Origin: Bacteroidia bacterium
Lineage (GTDB): Bacteria; Bacteroidota; Bacteroidia; Bacteroidales; BM520
Length of the DNA stretch: 7,034 bases
Assembly (NCBI GenBank): GCA_009930445.1
Contig: RZYD01000124.1
Span: 1-7,034, forward strand
Direction: 5' to 3'
The first letter of the stretch is position 1. Each line of letters starts with the position of its first letter. The notes beneath the pieces were generated by a model. It was not told the origin of the DNA and made no database searches. It worked only from the letters and a program-made list of their open reading frames with translations. Position numbers and translations under genes: made by a program. Below are positions 1 to 6,177 of this stretch, in pieces.

Positions 1-550
1 CCCAGTCACGGATCTGTATTTCAATCAGCCGCCAGATGCCCCGGTTAAAATAGTTGTATTGGGGGCTTATGTTACTCATGTAAAAGGTTTCGTCCATGGC
101 CTTTTGATTAAATTTGCAACTCGCTGCCGGCATCAAATGGCCGCGGTCGAATACTGTTTTTTTGTAATCATTAGGATGCGCTGATCCCTCTGGTACCAGC
201 GGGTCAGGTTTAAAATTATTCTTTCGTTTTGCATTCCCTTTGATCATCTCCGGAGTGATTTTGTAGGCCACCCAGTCGGCCTGCTCCCGGGCTTCATTGT
301 ACAACAAGGCGTAGTAATCGCGGCAAATCAGTACCCCCTCCCGGCCCGCTGCCAAATGTGTAATCGCTGTGTTTTTTCCGACTGCAGCCTCAGGTACAGG
401 TATCGTATCACTGCGGCAACTGGCCTTGGTTAAGATTTTATTTTTGGGTGTAAAATTTACATGCAATAGTATAATTATCGCACCTGTAAAAATGAGTGTT
501 TGTGTTCGAATAGCACGGATTAACCGTTGTTCTCGTGGCCTGGATTTCAT
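1..550 (-). CDS. DNA/RNA non-specific endonuclease (DRGH/His-Me finger family), partial, C-terminus beyond window
   Basis: Start ATG at 550-548; 183 codons are visible before the window edge and the frame is open throughout. The catalytic signature is clear: DRGH at residues 135-138 (general-base His138), followed by NISPQ (160-164), Asn169 and Glu177. The 8-residue Asn-Glu spacing and about 31-residue His-Asn spacing match the metal-site and catalytic residues of Serratia nuclease (His89, Asn119, Glu127). The family cleaves DNA and RNA with one Mg2+ ion. The N-terminus has a basic stretch (KSRPREQRLIRAIR) and then a hydrophobic segment at about 18-33 (TLIFTGAIIILLHV), so the enzyme is probably exported or anchored with its nuclease domain outside the cytoplasm. 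Whether this is a cleaved signal peptide or an anchor is unclear. The gene is divergent from fhs with no evident functional link. An immunity protein would be expected for a toxin use, but none is visible here. Family assignment is confident; the biological role (nutrient scavenging, DNA degradation) is not resolved. Confidence 0.9.
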   Translation of the reverse strand, partial: MKSRPREQRLIRAIRTQTLIFTGAIIILLHVNFTPKNKILTKASCRSDTIPVPEAAVGKNTAITHLAAGREGVLICRDYYALLYNEAREQADWVAYKITPEMIKGNAKRKNNFKPDPLVPEGSAHPNDYKKTVFDRGHLMPAASCKFNQKAMDETFYMSNISPQYNYFNRGIWRLIEIQIRDW

Positions 551-760
551 GGAGTAAAAGTACAATTCTTTTTCTGTTCAGATAAATCAATGGTTCTGTT
601 TATCTTACAATCCGGTTTTGACGTTTCCGGGGGTTTCCCCTGATAGGTATTTTCCCCTCCTGTTCCTGTCCGGAGTAAACCAAAATGCGTATTATTTGTT
701 ACGTTATTTATCATATAGATTATTCAAACAACATTTCTTAAAACCATAAAATTCAGACGT
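551..760. other. Divergent intergenic region between nuclease and fhs
   Basis: This 210-bp non-coding gap should hold both promoters. No exact TAnnTTTG element is present. The nearest candidate for fhs is ATTATTTG at 691-698 (or TATTATTTG with a 3-bp gap), lacking a TTG at the right distance upstream. For the nuclease, TACTTTTA on the minus strand (about 554-561) differs from consensus only in its last base, but it lies so close to the ATG that the transcript would be almost leaderless. An 8-bp direct repeat TTTCCCCT occurs at 634-641 and 651-658, and a short GGGG-TTT-CCCC stem at 630-640. No recognisable riboswitch or RNA gene was seen. Confidence 0.5.
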
Positions 761-2428
761 ATGACAGACATTGAAATTGCCAGAAAGGCGAAAATGAAGC
801 ATATTAACGAAATTGCTGACATTTTGGGTATTGATCAGGATGACTTAGTGCATTATGGAAAATATAAGGCAAAAATTCCCTTGAAATATATCGACCGTGA
901 AAAGGGCAGTGAGAACACGTTGATTCTCGTTTCTGCCATATCACCCACGCCGGCCGGAGAAGGGAAAACAACCATGTCGATTGGCCTTGCACAGGGGTTA
1001 AATAAGATTGGAAAAAAAACTACTGTGGTACTTCGTGAACCCAGCTTGGGTCCGGTATTCGGAATTAAAGGCGGGGCCGCAGGCGGAGGGTTTTCCCAGG
1101 TCCTGCCAATGGAGGATATCAATCTTCATTTTACCGGTGACTTTGCGGCTATTGAACGGGCTCATAACCTGCTCTCTGCGATGATTGACAACAACGTACA
1201 AAGCACTTCGCGTAGCCTGGGCCTTGACCCCCGCACCGTAGTCTGGAAAAGGGTAATGGATATGAATGACCGCTCGCTGCGCCATGTGGTGGTAGGCCTC
1301 GGCGGACGGACTATGGGCGTGCCCCGTGAAACGGGTTTTGATATAACTGCCGCCTCAGAAATTATGGCTATTCTTTGTCTTGCGGAAAACCTTACCGATC
1401 TGAAAGAAAAACTGGGAAATATCTTTATTGGGTATACCAACGATAAAAAACCGGTTTTTGCCCGCGACCTCAATGCTCACGGAGCCATGGCTGCGCTATT
1501 AAAAGATGCAATAATGCCCAATTTGGTGCAAACGTTGGAAGGTACTCCCGCCATTATTCATGGAGGGCCATTCGCCAATATTGCCCAGGGTACCAATTCG
1601 GTCATTGCCACACGTATGGGACTTTCTCTGTCAGAGTTTGCAGTCACTGAAGCTGGCTTTGGATTTGATCTGGGTGCTGAAAAGTTTTTTGATATTAAAT
1701 GTGGCTATTCCGGACTGAGTCCGAAAGCAGTGGTCCTGGTGGCAACCCTGCGCGCACTCAAATACCATGGCGGCGCAACCCCCGAAAATCTCCAGCAACC
1801 CAATATGGATGCGCTTAAGAAGGGAATTGTGAATCTTGAGAAACATGTCGAAAATATTCAGCGCTTTAATGTTTGTGCTGTTGTTGCTCTTAATCGATTT
1901 GAAAACGATAGTCAGGAAGAGTTGGATTTTATTAAACAGCGCTGCCGTGAACTGAATATCGCTGCCGTAGAAGCCGATGTTTGGGCCAAAGGTGGCGATG
2001 GTGCCATCGATCTGGCAAAAAAAGTTGTCGATGTCGCTACCCGTTGCACTTGTAATTTCCAGCCAATGTACGATTGGAAATGGGATGTGCCAAGAAAAAT
2101 TGAAGCTATTGCTACACAAATTTATGGCGCTAAGGCCATTGATTACACCGCAAAAGCGAAAAAGGATTTACAAAAAATTGCTTCGCTGGGATTAAATGAA
2201 TTGCCCGTGTGTATTGCAAAAACACAAAAATCACTCTCCGACAACCCCGACTTACTTGGCCGCCCTAAGGATTTTGTGGTCACCGTCAGAGAAATAGAAA
2301 TCGCATCCGGTGCCGGTTTTCTGGTCCCGATTACAGGCGATATTATGCGTATGCCCGGGCTCCCCGCAACGCCTTCAGCTGAGATGATGGATGTGGATGC
2401 TGATGGAAATATTACCGGATTGTTTTAA
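761..2428 (+). CDS. fhs: Formate--tetrahydrofolate ligase (10-formyl-THF synthetase)
   Basis: Cytosolic enzyme that makes 10-formyl-tetrahydrofolate from formate, THF and ATP, feeding one-carbon units to purine and formyl-methionyl-tRNA synthesis. The 555-residue product has the usual family length. Recognisable features are the N-terminal KMKHINEIA...YGKYKAKI segment (about 11-40), the ATP-binding P-loop PTPAGEGKTT (62-71), and the glycine-rich REPSLGPVFGIKGGAAGGG block (about 92-110). Further downstream come the conserved TGDFAAIERAHNLL and GFDITAASEIMAILCLA segments and a C-terminal ITGDIMRMPGLP motif. The ATG at 761 is chosen because family homology begins within the first residues; the next in-frame ATG would remove it. 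No Shine-Dalgarno sequence precedes it. The gene is monocistronic here: it diverges from the nuclease, converges on mnmA and is closed by a strong hairpin. No folD or glyA is adjacent. No frameshift or missing key residue was noticed. Confidence 0.98.
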   Translation: MTDIEIARKAKMKHINEIADILGIDQDDLVHYGKYKAKIPLKYIDREKGSENTLILVSAISPTPAGEGKTTMSIGLAQGLNKIGKKTTVVLREPSLGPVFGIKGGAAGGGFSQVLPMEDINLHFTGDFAAIERAHNLLSAMIDNNVQSTSRSLGLDPRTVVWKRVMDMNDRSLRHVVVGLGGRTMGVPRETGFDITAASEIMAILCLAENLTDLKEKLGNIFIGYTNDKKPVFARDLNAHGAMAALLKDAIMPNLVQTLEGTPAIIHGGPFANIAQGTNSVIATRMGLSLSEFAVTEAGFGFDLGAEKFFDIKCGYSGLSPKAVVLVATLRALKYHGGATPENLQQPNMDALKKGIVNLEKHVENIQRFNVCAVVALNRFENDSQEELDFIKQRCRELNIAAVEADVWAKGGDGAIDLAKKVVDVATRCTCNFQPMYDWKWDVPRKIEAIATQIYGAKAIDYTAKAKKDLQKIASLGLNELPVCIAKTQKSLSDNPDLLGRPKDFVVTVREIEIASGAGFLVPITGDIMRMPGLPATPSAEMMDVDADGNITGLF

Positions 2429-2448
2429 ACCCGGAAGGTAAAAGAAAT

Positions 2449-2502
2449 GCAGGGAAAAAGGCGAAACCCACCTTTTTCCCCTGCCTCATTTCTGATTTTT
2501 TT
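2449..2502 (+). terminator. Rho-independent-like terminator of fhs
   Basis: A long stem-loop starts 21 bp after the fhs stop. The left arm 2449-2461 (GCAGGGAAAAAGG) pairs with 2471-2484 (CCTTTTTCCCCTGC), leaving one bulged base and a 9-nt loop. A T7 run follows at 2496-2502, about 11 nt beyond the stem rather than immediately adjacent. The stem is strong and its placement is right for ending fhs transcription. The stem could also form in the antisense transcript, since its left side is A-rich. Confidence 0.8.
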
Positions 2503-2508
2503 CGCTGC

Positions 2509-2531
2509 AAAAATTTTCTGCAATCGCAGAA
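2509..2531 (-). terminator. Candidate terminator of the mnmA transcript (minus strand)
   Basis: Read on the minus strand, a perfect 6-bp stem TTCTGC-GATT-GCAGAA (2531-2516) is followed after two bases by a T5 run (2513-2509). This is a compact intrinsic-terminator layout about 100 bp downstream of the mnmA stop. The stem is short, so the call is moderate; readthrough would meet the fhs hairpin in reverse. Confidence 0.5.
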
Positions 2532-2550
2532 GTGATTATTCTGTTTTGCT

Positions 2551-2593
2551 CAGGATATCGATTCATCCTGTTAACTTATTTTCTGTTAATAAG
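2551..2593. repeat. Two further small inverted repeats in the convergent region
   Basis: CAGGAT (2551-2556) pairs with ATCCTG (2565-2570) around an 8-nt loop. Immediately after it, CTTATT (2575-2580) pairs with AATAAG (2588-2593) around a 7-nt loop. Together with the two hairpins on the fhs side, they make the 200-bp convergent gap unusually rich in stem-loops. They may contribute to ending or stabilising the mnmA mRNA 3' end; no gene is evident here. Confidence 0.4.
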
Positions 2594-2628
2594 ATAACCC
2601 CAATGTGGAAGAACGACTGCCCGTTGTT

Positions 2629-3807
2629 TTATGCCTCGATGACCCCGGAGCCAATAAGCTCTTCTTCCAGGTACCATGCTGCAAATTGTCCTGCGGTGAT
2701 GGCACGCTGTGGGGTATCGAAGATCATGTAAATTCCTTCCTCCCTCCGGATGAGGGTAGCGGATTGCAGGGGCTGCCGGTAACGGATTCGGGCTTCTACA
2801 CGTAGTGACTCCCCTGGATTCAGCGCCAGATCGGGTCGAACCGCATGAATATCTTCTTTTCGTATAAACAGCCCTTTTCGGAATAATCCAGGGTGGTTTT
2901 TTCCCATTCCGGTAAACACTACATTCCGTTCAATATGAATTCCGATGACAAACAAAGGCTCTTTCATGCCCCCGACATTTATGCCTTTGCGTTGTCCTAT
3001 CGTAAAAAAATGTGCGCCATGGTGTGTTCCGGTTTTTAACCCTTCTTCCGGATGGTAACGATGAGGTTGTGTGAGTTCCGAAAGTGTAGCATCGGAGGGT
3101 AACGGGGCGTAATGAGGTGAATCCGGAGGAATTAACATGATACGTCCGGTTTTTGGCTTGAGTTGCTGCTGCAAAAAGGTGGGAAGATCAACTTTCCCGA
3201 CAAAACAAATTCCCTGACTGTCTTTTCGCTCTGCTGTGGGTAAACCTGCTTCGGCTGCAATGCGCCGAACCTCAGGCTTCTCCAGTGCCCCGATGGGAAA
3301 CAAGGCCAATGCAAGTTGTTGTTGCGTAAGCTGGCACAAAAAGTAACTTTGATCCTTATTGCGATCTTTTCCGGTTAATAACTGATAATAGGTTTTTCCC
3401 GTTTTTCCTTTGGTCTCACTTTTTTGGCAATAATGACCTGTGGCCACATATTCTGCGCCATATTCCAGCGCAATTTTTACAAAACTATCGAATTTTATTT
3501 CGCGGTTGCACAGCACATCGGGATTGGGAGTGCGTCCTTTACTGTATTCTGAGAACATATAATCCACTACCCGTTTTCTGTAGGCATCGGATAAATCAAT
3601 TTTTTTAATCGGAATTCCAATTTTTTCGGCTACCATGCGGGCCAGAAGCCAGTCGTCTTCCCAACTGCAATTACTGGTGAGTGCACCGGTTCTGTCGTGC
3701 CAGTTTACCATAAAAATACCTGTTACGTTGTGTCCTTGCTGCTTCAGTAGTAAGGCTGCAACACTCGAATCAACTCCGCCGGATAATCCGACAACCACCT
3801 TGGCCAT
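2629..3807 (-). CDS. mnmA: tRNA-specific 2-thiouridylase MnmA
   Basis: ATP-dependent enzyme that puts sulfur on C2 of wobble U34 in tRNA-Lys, -Glu and -Gln, using persulfide sulfur relayed from a cysteine desulfurase. The N-terminal adenylation domain carries the PP-loop SGGVDSS (9-15). The catalytic cysteines are Cys100 in GRTPNPDVLCNREIKF and Cys201 in DSQGICFVG, matching the Cys102/Cys199 pair of E. coli. The tRNA-binding centre includes FTIGQRKGINVGG (268-280), and the C-terminal barrel ends with TPQRAITAGQFAAWYL. At 392 residues it is longer than E. coli MnmA (about 370). The extra length is mainly a loop at about 224-262, plus an altered NWHDRTGALTSNCSWEDDW segment (35-53); both look like Bacteroidota family traits rather than damage. 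It lies 79 bp downstream of the exonuclease gene on the same strand, so co-transcription is possible but a separate promoter cannot be excluded. No clear TAnnTTTG box is seen in the gap. Confidence 0.97.
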   Translation of the reverse strand: MAKVVVGLSGGVDSSVAALLLKQQGHNVTGIFMVNWHDRTGALTSNCSWEDDWLLARMVAEKIGIPIKKIDLSDAYRKRVVDYMFSEYSKGRTPNPDVLCNREIKFDSFVKIALEYGAEYVATGHYCQKSETKGKTGKTYYQLLTGKDRNKDQSYFLCQLTQQQLALALFPIGALEKPEVRRIAAEAGLPTAERKDSQGICFVGKVDLPTFLQQQLKPKTGRIMLIPPDSPHYAPLPSDATLSELTQPHRYHPEEGLKTGTHHGAHFFTIGQRKGINVGGMKEPLFVIGIHIERNVVFTGMGKNHPGLFRKGLFIRKEDIHAVRPDLALNPGESLRVEARIRYRQPLQSATLIRREEGIYMIFDTPQRAITAGQFAAWYLEEELIGSGVIEA

Positions 3808-3886
3808 AGCTCTTAAACACTTCTAAATAATTATCTCTGCAAAGAAACACATTTTCCTGTGAATCGTTCTGCTTTTTCCTGTTGGA

Positions 3887-5242
3887 TTAGTCGTTGTAAT
3901 GCTCGATGTTCATTGCGGGGTGCTTCTTGAGATACCCGTTGATAATGGTTTGTATGTCTTTATTATCGGAATAATATTGAATACAGGCCTCCCACAATGC
4001 CGGAGAGGGAGGATTATTTTTCGCGAAGAAACCAAAGCCTCTGTATATAAAGTTTTCTATCCACACGACTGAACGCTCGTCCGGGTCTCTTCCTTCTCCG
4101 AAAAGGAAAAAATTTTTATGCCGGTACTGGTATTGTTCAATGGCTTGAAGAACCCTTAGATTGTACGATTCAGGCGGTTCCTTGCCAATGCATGCGCCCC
4201 GGCATTCATGGATGGAGTACTGAAAACAGGCGCCTGAATTGGGGTATAGTCCGCAGAGTTTCTGGCATAGGTTGTGTTGTCCGGCCAGATAGAAAAGCGC
4301 CTCACGGCCTGTTTTTTTGCCAGCATACGTAGTCACCAGCCCTTCTTCTTCGCTTTTTTTATCCACCCGGAGCCGGATATACCCTTCGTCGTCCATTTGT
4401 TGATATAAGCCCCAGTTGAAGTAGGTTCGGCGTTGCTGACGGTTGAAAACCGGCATGTGGCTTTTTATTTCGTGCGATTCGAGCAACAAGGCAATCAGTT
4501 CACTCCCCGTAATTTCCCATGTTATGTCAGCGATTTGTTGTTTCATCTCCATGGCTTTTAGTGTTGATGTATTGTTGAAATGCTGAAGAATACGGTTGCG
4601 GATGTTTTTACTTTTTCCGATGTAGATAATTTTTCCTTCTGCATTGTGAAAAAAGTATACACCGGTTTGGTCAGGAAGTTCCTTGATCCGTGCTGTATTG
4701 AATTGGTCAGGGAGGCCTTTCAGGTTGATTTTTTCCGGTTCCGGGCTTTTGGTGAACAGCAGCTCGAGCAGCCTGACGGTGGCTTTGGCATCGCCGGCAG
4801 CCCGATGGCGTGCGTTGTTGTCGATTTGAAGCGATTTGCAGAGATTTCCAAGGCTGTAAGAGGGTAGGCCGGGAATCAGTTTGCGGCTGAGTTTCACTGT
4901 GCATAAGGTTTGCCGTTCGTAAGGGTATCCCAGTGCGCGAAATTCACTGCGTATAAAATTGTAATCAAAGCTGGCATTATGTGCAACAAAGACAGCCTCT
5001 TCCGTGATTTCCACGATACGTTTTGCTACTTCACAGAAACGGGGTGCTCCGGCAACCATTTTTGTATCAATACCCGTAAGTTGCGTGATGCGGTATGGGA
5101 TTTTACATTCCGGATTCACCAGACTGACAAACGTATCAATGACTTTTACTCCGTCGTGAAGGTAAATCGCCACTTCCGTGATGCGGTCTTTTCCCGGCGA
5201 CATTCCCGTGGTTTCAATATCCACTATTGCATATCGGGCCAT
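3887..5242 (-). CDS. DEDDh 3'-5' exonuclease fused to UvrC/Cho-type GIY-YIG endonuclease with Cys4 motif
   Basis: A 451-residue two-nuclease protein. Residues about 1-165 are a DnaQ-like exonuclease: Exo I VDIETTG (7-13; Asp8, Glu10), Exo II VAHNASFDYNF (Asp93) and Exo III HRAAGDA (His146, Asp151), so all DEDDh residues are present. Residues about 186-270 form a UvrC N-terminal GIY-YIG domain: GVY (194-196), YIGKSKNIRNR (207-217, with Tyr207, Lys210, Arg217) and Glu255. Then comes Cys330-x8-Cys339-x7-Cys347-x3-Cys351, closely matching the UvrC cysteine motif that binds an iron-sulfur cluster. The UvrC C-terminal RNase H-like nuclease and helix-hairpin-helix domains are absent. The last 100 residues are not assigned. 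The protein therefore resembles Cho, the single-incision UvrC relative, with an exonuclease added. Such fusions are known in Actinobacteria and Bacteroidetes. The Exo I motif starts at residue 7, fixing the ATG at 5242. It begins 3 bp after the repressor stop, implying co-transcription. Activity is inferred. Confidence 0.93.
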   Translation of the reverse strand: MARYAIVDIETTGMSPGKDRITEVAIYLHDGVKVIDTFVSLVNPECKIPYRITQLTGIDTKMVAGAPRFCEVAKRIVEITEEAVFVAHNASFDYNFIRSEFRALGYPYERQTLCTVKLSRKLIPGLPSYSLGNLCKSLQIDNNARHRAAGDAKATVRLLELLFTKSPEPEKINLKGLPDQFNTARIKELPDQTGVYFFHNAEGKIIYIGKSKNIRNRILQHFNNTSTLKAMEMKQQIADITWEITGSELIALLLESHEIKSHMPVFNRQQRRTYFNWGLYQQMDDEGYIRLRVDKKSEEEGLVTTYAGKKTGREALFYLAGQHNLCQKLCGLYPNSGACFQYSIHECRGACIGKEPPESYNLRVLQAIEQYQYRHKNFFLFGEGRDPDERSVVWIENFIYRGFGFFAKNNPPSPALWEACIQYYSDNKDIQTIINGYLKKHPAMNIEHYND

Positions 5243-5245
5243 CGG

Positions 5246-6052
5246 TTACAGATCCATTTTTAACTGAATAGCCTGAACGGTTTTCTTGAGCCGGGTCACC
5301 TCATCGGTCAATTTGTTGATTTCACGGTTGGGTTCAGGAATTTCAGGACTGATATAATTAACAAATTTCCATACTTCGCGGATTTCGCTCACATGGATAT
5401 CGAAGGGGTCGTAGAGTGTATTGAGCGCGTGGAGGGTGAGTTTATACTCGTTTTTAATGCGGTTCTCTGCGATTTTAAATACAATACCATCGTTGAGTGT
5501 GAGTACAATATAAGGCCATTTATTGCGGATAGTCTCCCAGTTTTGTACAAATTCACCGGTAATGTAAGCACCATCGGGGATGGGCAGCATGCTGTCGCCA
5601 CTGATTTGAAAGGTACGGTATTTCCGCTCTTTCGATAAAAAGGGGAGGTGAAAGGTCGGCAATACTTTAATATATTCGGGATCGGCATAGCCTGTGGTAT
5701 AACCGGCTTTGGCCCGCTCATTTACTAATTCGATATTCTCAATATTTTGGGAATTTACCGTTGTCGCCAGTATGCGCAGGTTCGTACCCCGCACAAACAC
5801 ATCGTATCCGCGTTCCAGCTGCGAAAGCTCAAAACCTGATAAATGGCTTAAATCTGCCCGAATCAAACTGTCGATGGCTACTTTATAATATTCTGAAAAG
5901 GCTACCAGCGCTTCCATGTTGGGCTGGGCTACTCCGTTCTCATAACCACTGAGCGTCGAACGTTTCATGTTTAACGCCGTGGCCACGTCATCCTGGGTGC
6001 GGCCCCGCCGGGTGCGGAGAAATTTTATGTTTTGACAAAAGGTAGTCTTCAT
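5246..6052 (-). CDS. LexA/CI-like transcriptional repressor: HTH_XRE plus S24 peptidase-like domain
   Basis: A 268-residue DNA-binding regulator. Residues about 6-64 are an XRE/Cro-CI helix-turn-helix (RRGRTQDDVATALNMKRSTL, then SGYENG). The C-terminal half is a LexA/UmuD-type S24 domain with nucleophile Ser154 in SGDSMLPIPDGAYI and general-base Lys193 in GIVFKI. The Ser-Lys spacing of 39 is close to LexA (37). Upstream, AKAGYTTGYADPEY has an Ala116-Gly117 pair 38 residues before the Ser, where LexA and CI have their self-cleavage bond. The tail (about 243-267) is a short heptad-like coiled coil. Both catalytic residues and the scissile pair are intact, so RecA-stimulated self-cleavage is plausible though unproven. 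It is first in a minus-strand operon with the exonuclease/GIY-YIG gene and divergent from dinB, suggesting it controls both and itself. A prophage CI origin is possible, but no phage genes are visible. It is not a classical winged-helix LexA, so no gene symbol is given. Confidence 0.93.
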   Translation of the reverse strand: MKTTFCQNIKFLRTRRGRTQDDVATALNMKRSTLSGYENGVAQPNMEALVAFSEYYKVAIDSLIRADLSHLSGFELSQLERGYDVFVRGTNLRILATTVNSQNIENIELVNERAKAGYTTGYADPEYIKVLPTFHLPFLSKERKYRTFQISGDSMLPIPDGAYITGEFVQNWETIRNKWPYIVLTLNDGIVFKIAENRIKNEYKLTLHALNTLYDPFDIHVSEIREVWKFVNYISPEIPEPNREINKLTDEVTRLKKTVQAIQLKMDL

Positions 6053-6094
6053 CTTGCCTGTTTTTGTTAAAAATTTTACCGAATAAAAGTATTT

Positions 6095-6109
6095 GATTAT
6101 ATTGTAATC
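6095..6109. promoter_or_regulatory. Candidate operator 1: GATTA-N5-TAATC dyad
   Basis: A perfect 5-bp inverted repeat with a 5-bp spacer, centred on 6102. It has the same form as the second dyad centred 18 bp away. It lies downstream of the predicted repressor start site and near where a dinB promoter would have to be. Binding by the adjacent repressor is inferred. Confidence 0.45.
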
Positions 6110-6112
6110 GTC

Positions 6113-6127
6113 GATTTGATTAAAATC
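6113..6127. promoter_or_regulatory. Candidate operator 2: GATTT-N5-AAATC dyad
   Basis: A perfect 5-bp inverted repeat with a 5-bp spacer, centred on 6120, covering the predicted start of repressor transcription and starting 4 bp from the -7 box. Nested in the same bases is TGATT-N2-AATCA (6117-6128), so the exact half-site is ambiguous. AT-rich context raises the chance of a random match, but the shared GATTW-N5-WAATC pattern with operator 1 supports it. Confidence 0.45.
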
Positions 6128-6131
6128 ACAT

Positions 6132-6161
6132 CAAAAGTAATAATAAAATCGTAACATACAA
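6132..6161 (-). promoter_or_regulatory. Predicted Bacteroidetes-type promoter for the repressor operon
   Basis: On the minus strand, TTG (6161-6159) is followed by 19 bp and then TACTTTTG (6139-6132), an exact match to the Bacteroidetes -7 consensus TAnnTTTG with a -33 TTG at accepted spacing. Transcription would start near 6125, giving a leader of roughly 70 nt before the repressor ATG. The predicted start falls on the second dyad, which suits autorepression. Confidence 0.6.
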
Positions 6162-6177
6162 CGCTATTGATCAAAAA

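Larger units (their letters stand above)
6053..6177. promoter_or_regulatory. Divergent control region between repressor and dinB
   Basis: This 125-bp, strongly AT-rich non-coding region separates the two start codons. It contains a consensus Bacteroidetes promoter for the repressor operon, two matching 15-bp dyads, a 9-bp direct repeat ATTTGATTA (6091-6099 and 6114-6122), and a TTGATCAA palindrome ending 3 bp before the dinB ATG. For dinB only a weak promoter candidate is seen: TTG (6064-6066), 21 bp, then AGTATTTG (6088-6095), which misses the TA of the -7 consensus. No E. coli-type LexA box (CTGT-N8-ACAG) was found. Confidence 0.65.

Noticed and set aside
551..760. Possible tetrahydrofolate riboswitch ahead of fhs
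   Set aside because: Folate-related riboswitches were considered because of the gene's role. I could not find a conserved core or a convincing long-range pairing in this gap.
1631..2119. 162-codon open frame on the minus strand
   Set aside because: Antisense shadow of fhs, with no recognisable domain and no promoter or intergenic space of its own.
2447..2805. Overlapping plus-strand open frames of 94 and 66 codons downstream of fhs
   Set aside because: The 94-codon frame begins inside the fhs terminator hairpin, and both run antisense into the mnmA 3' end. The proteins look like translated non-coding DNA.
5246..6052. Prophage CI repressor as a sign of an integrated phage
   Set aside because: The domain layout fits, but no integrase, phage structural gene or attachment repeat is visible. 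The neighbours are repair and housekeeping genes.
6053..6177. Classical E. coli LexA box (CTGT-N8-ACAG) between repressor and dinB
   Set aside because: No such sequence is present; the only dyads are AT-rich and of a different form.
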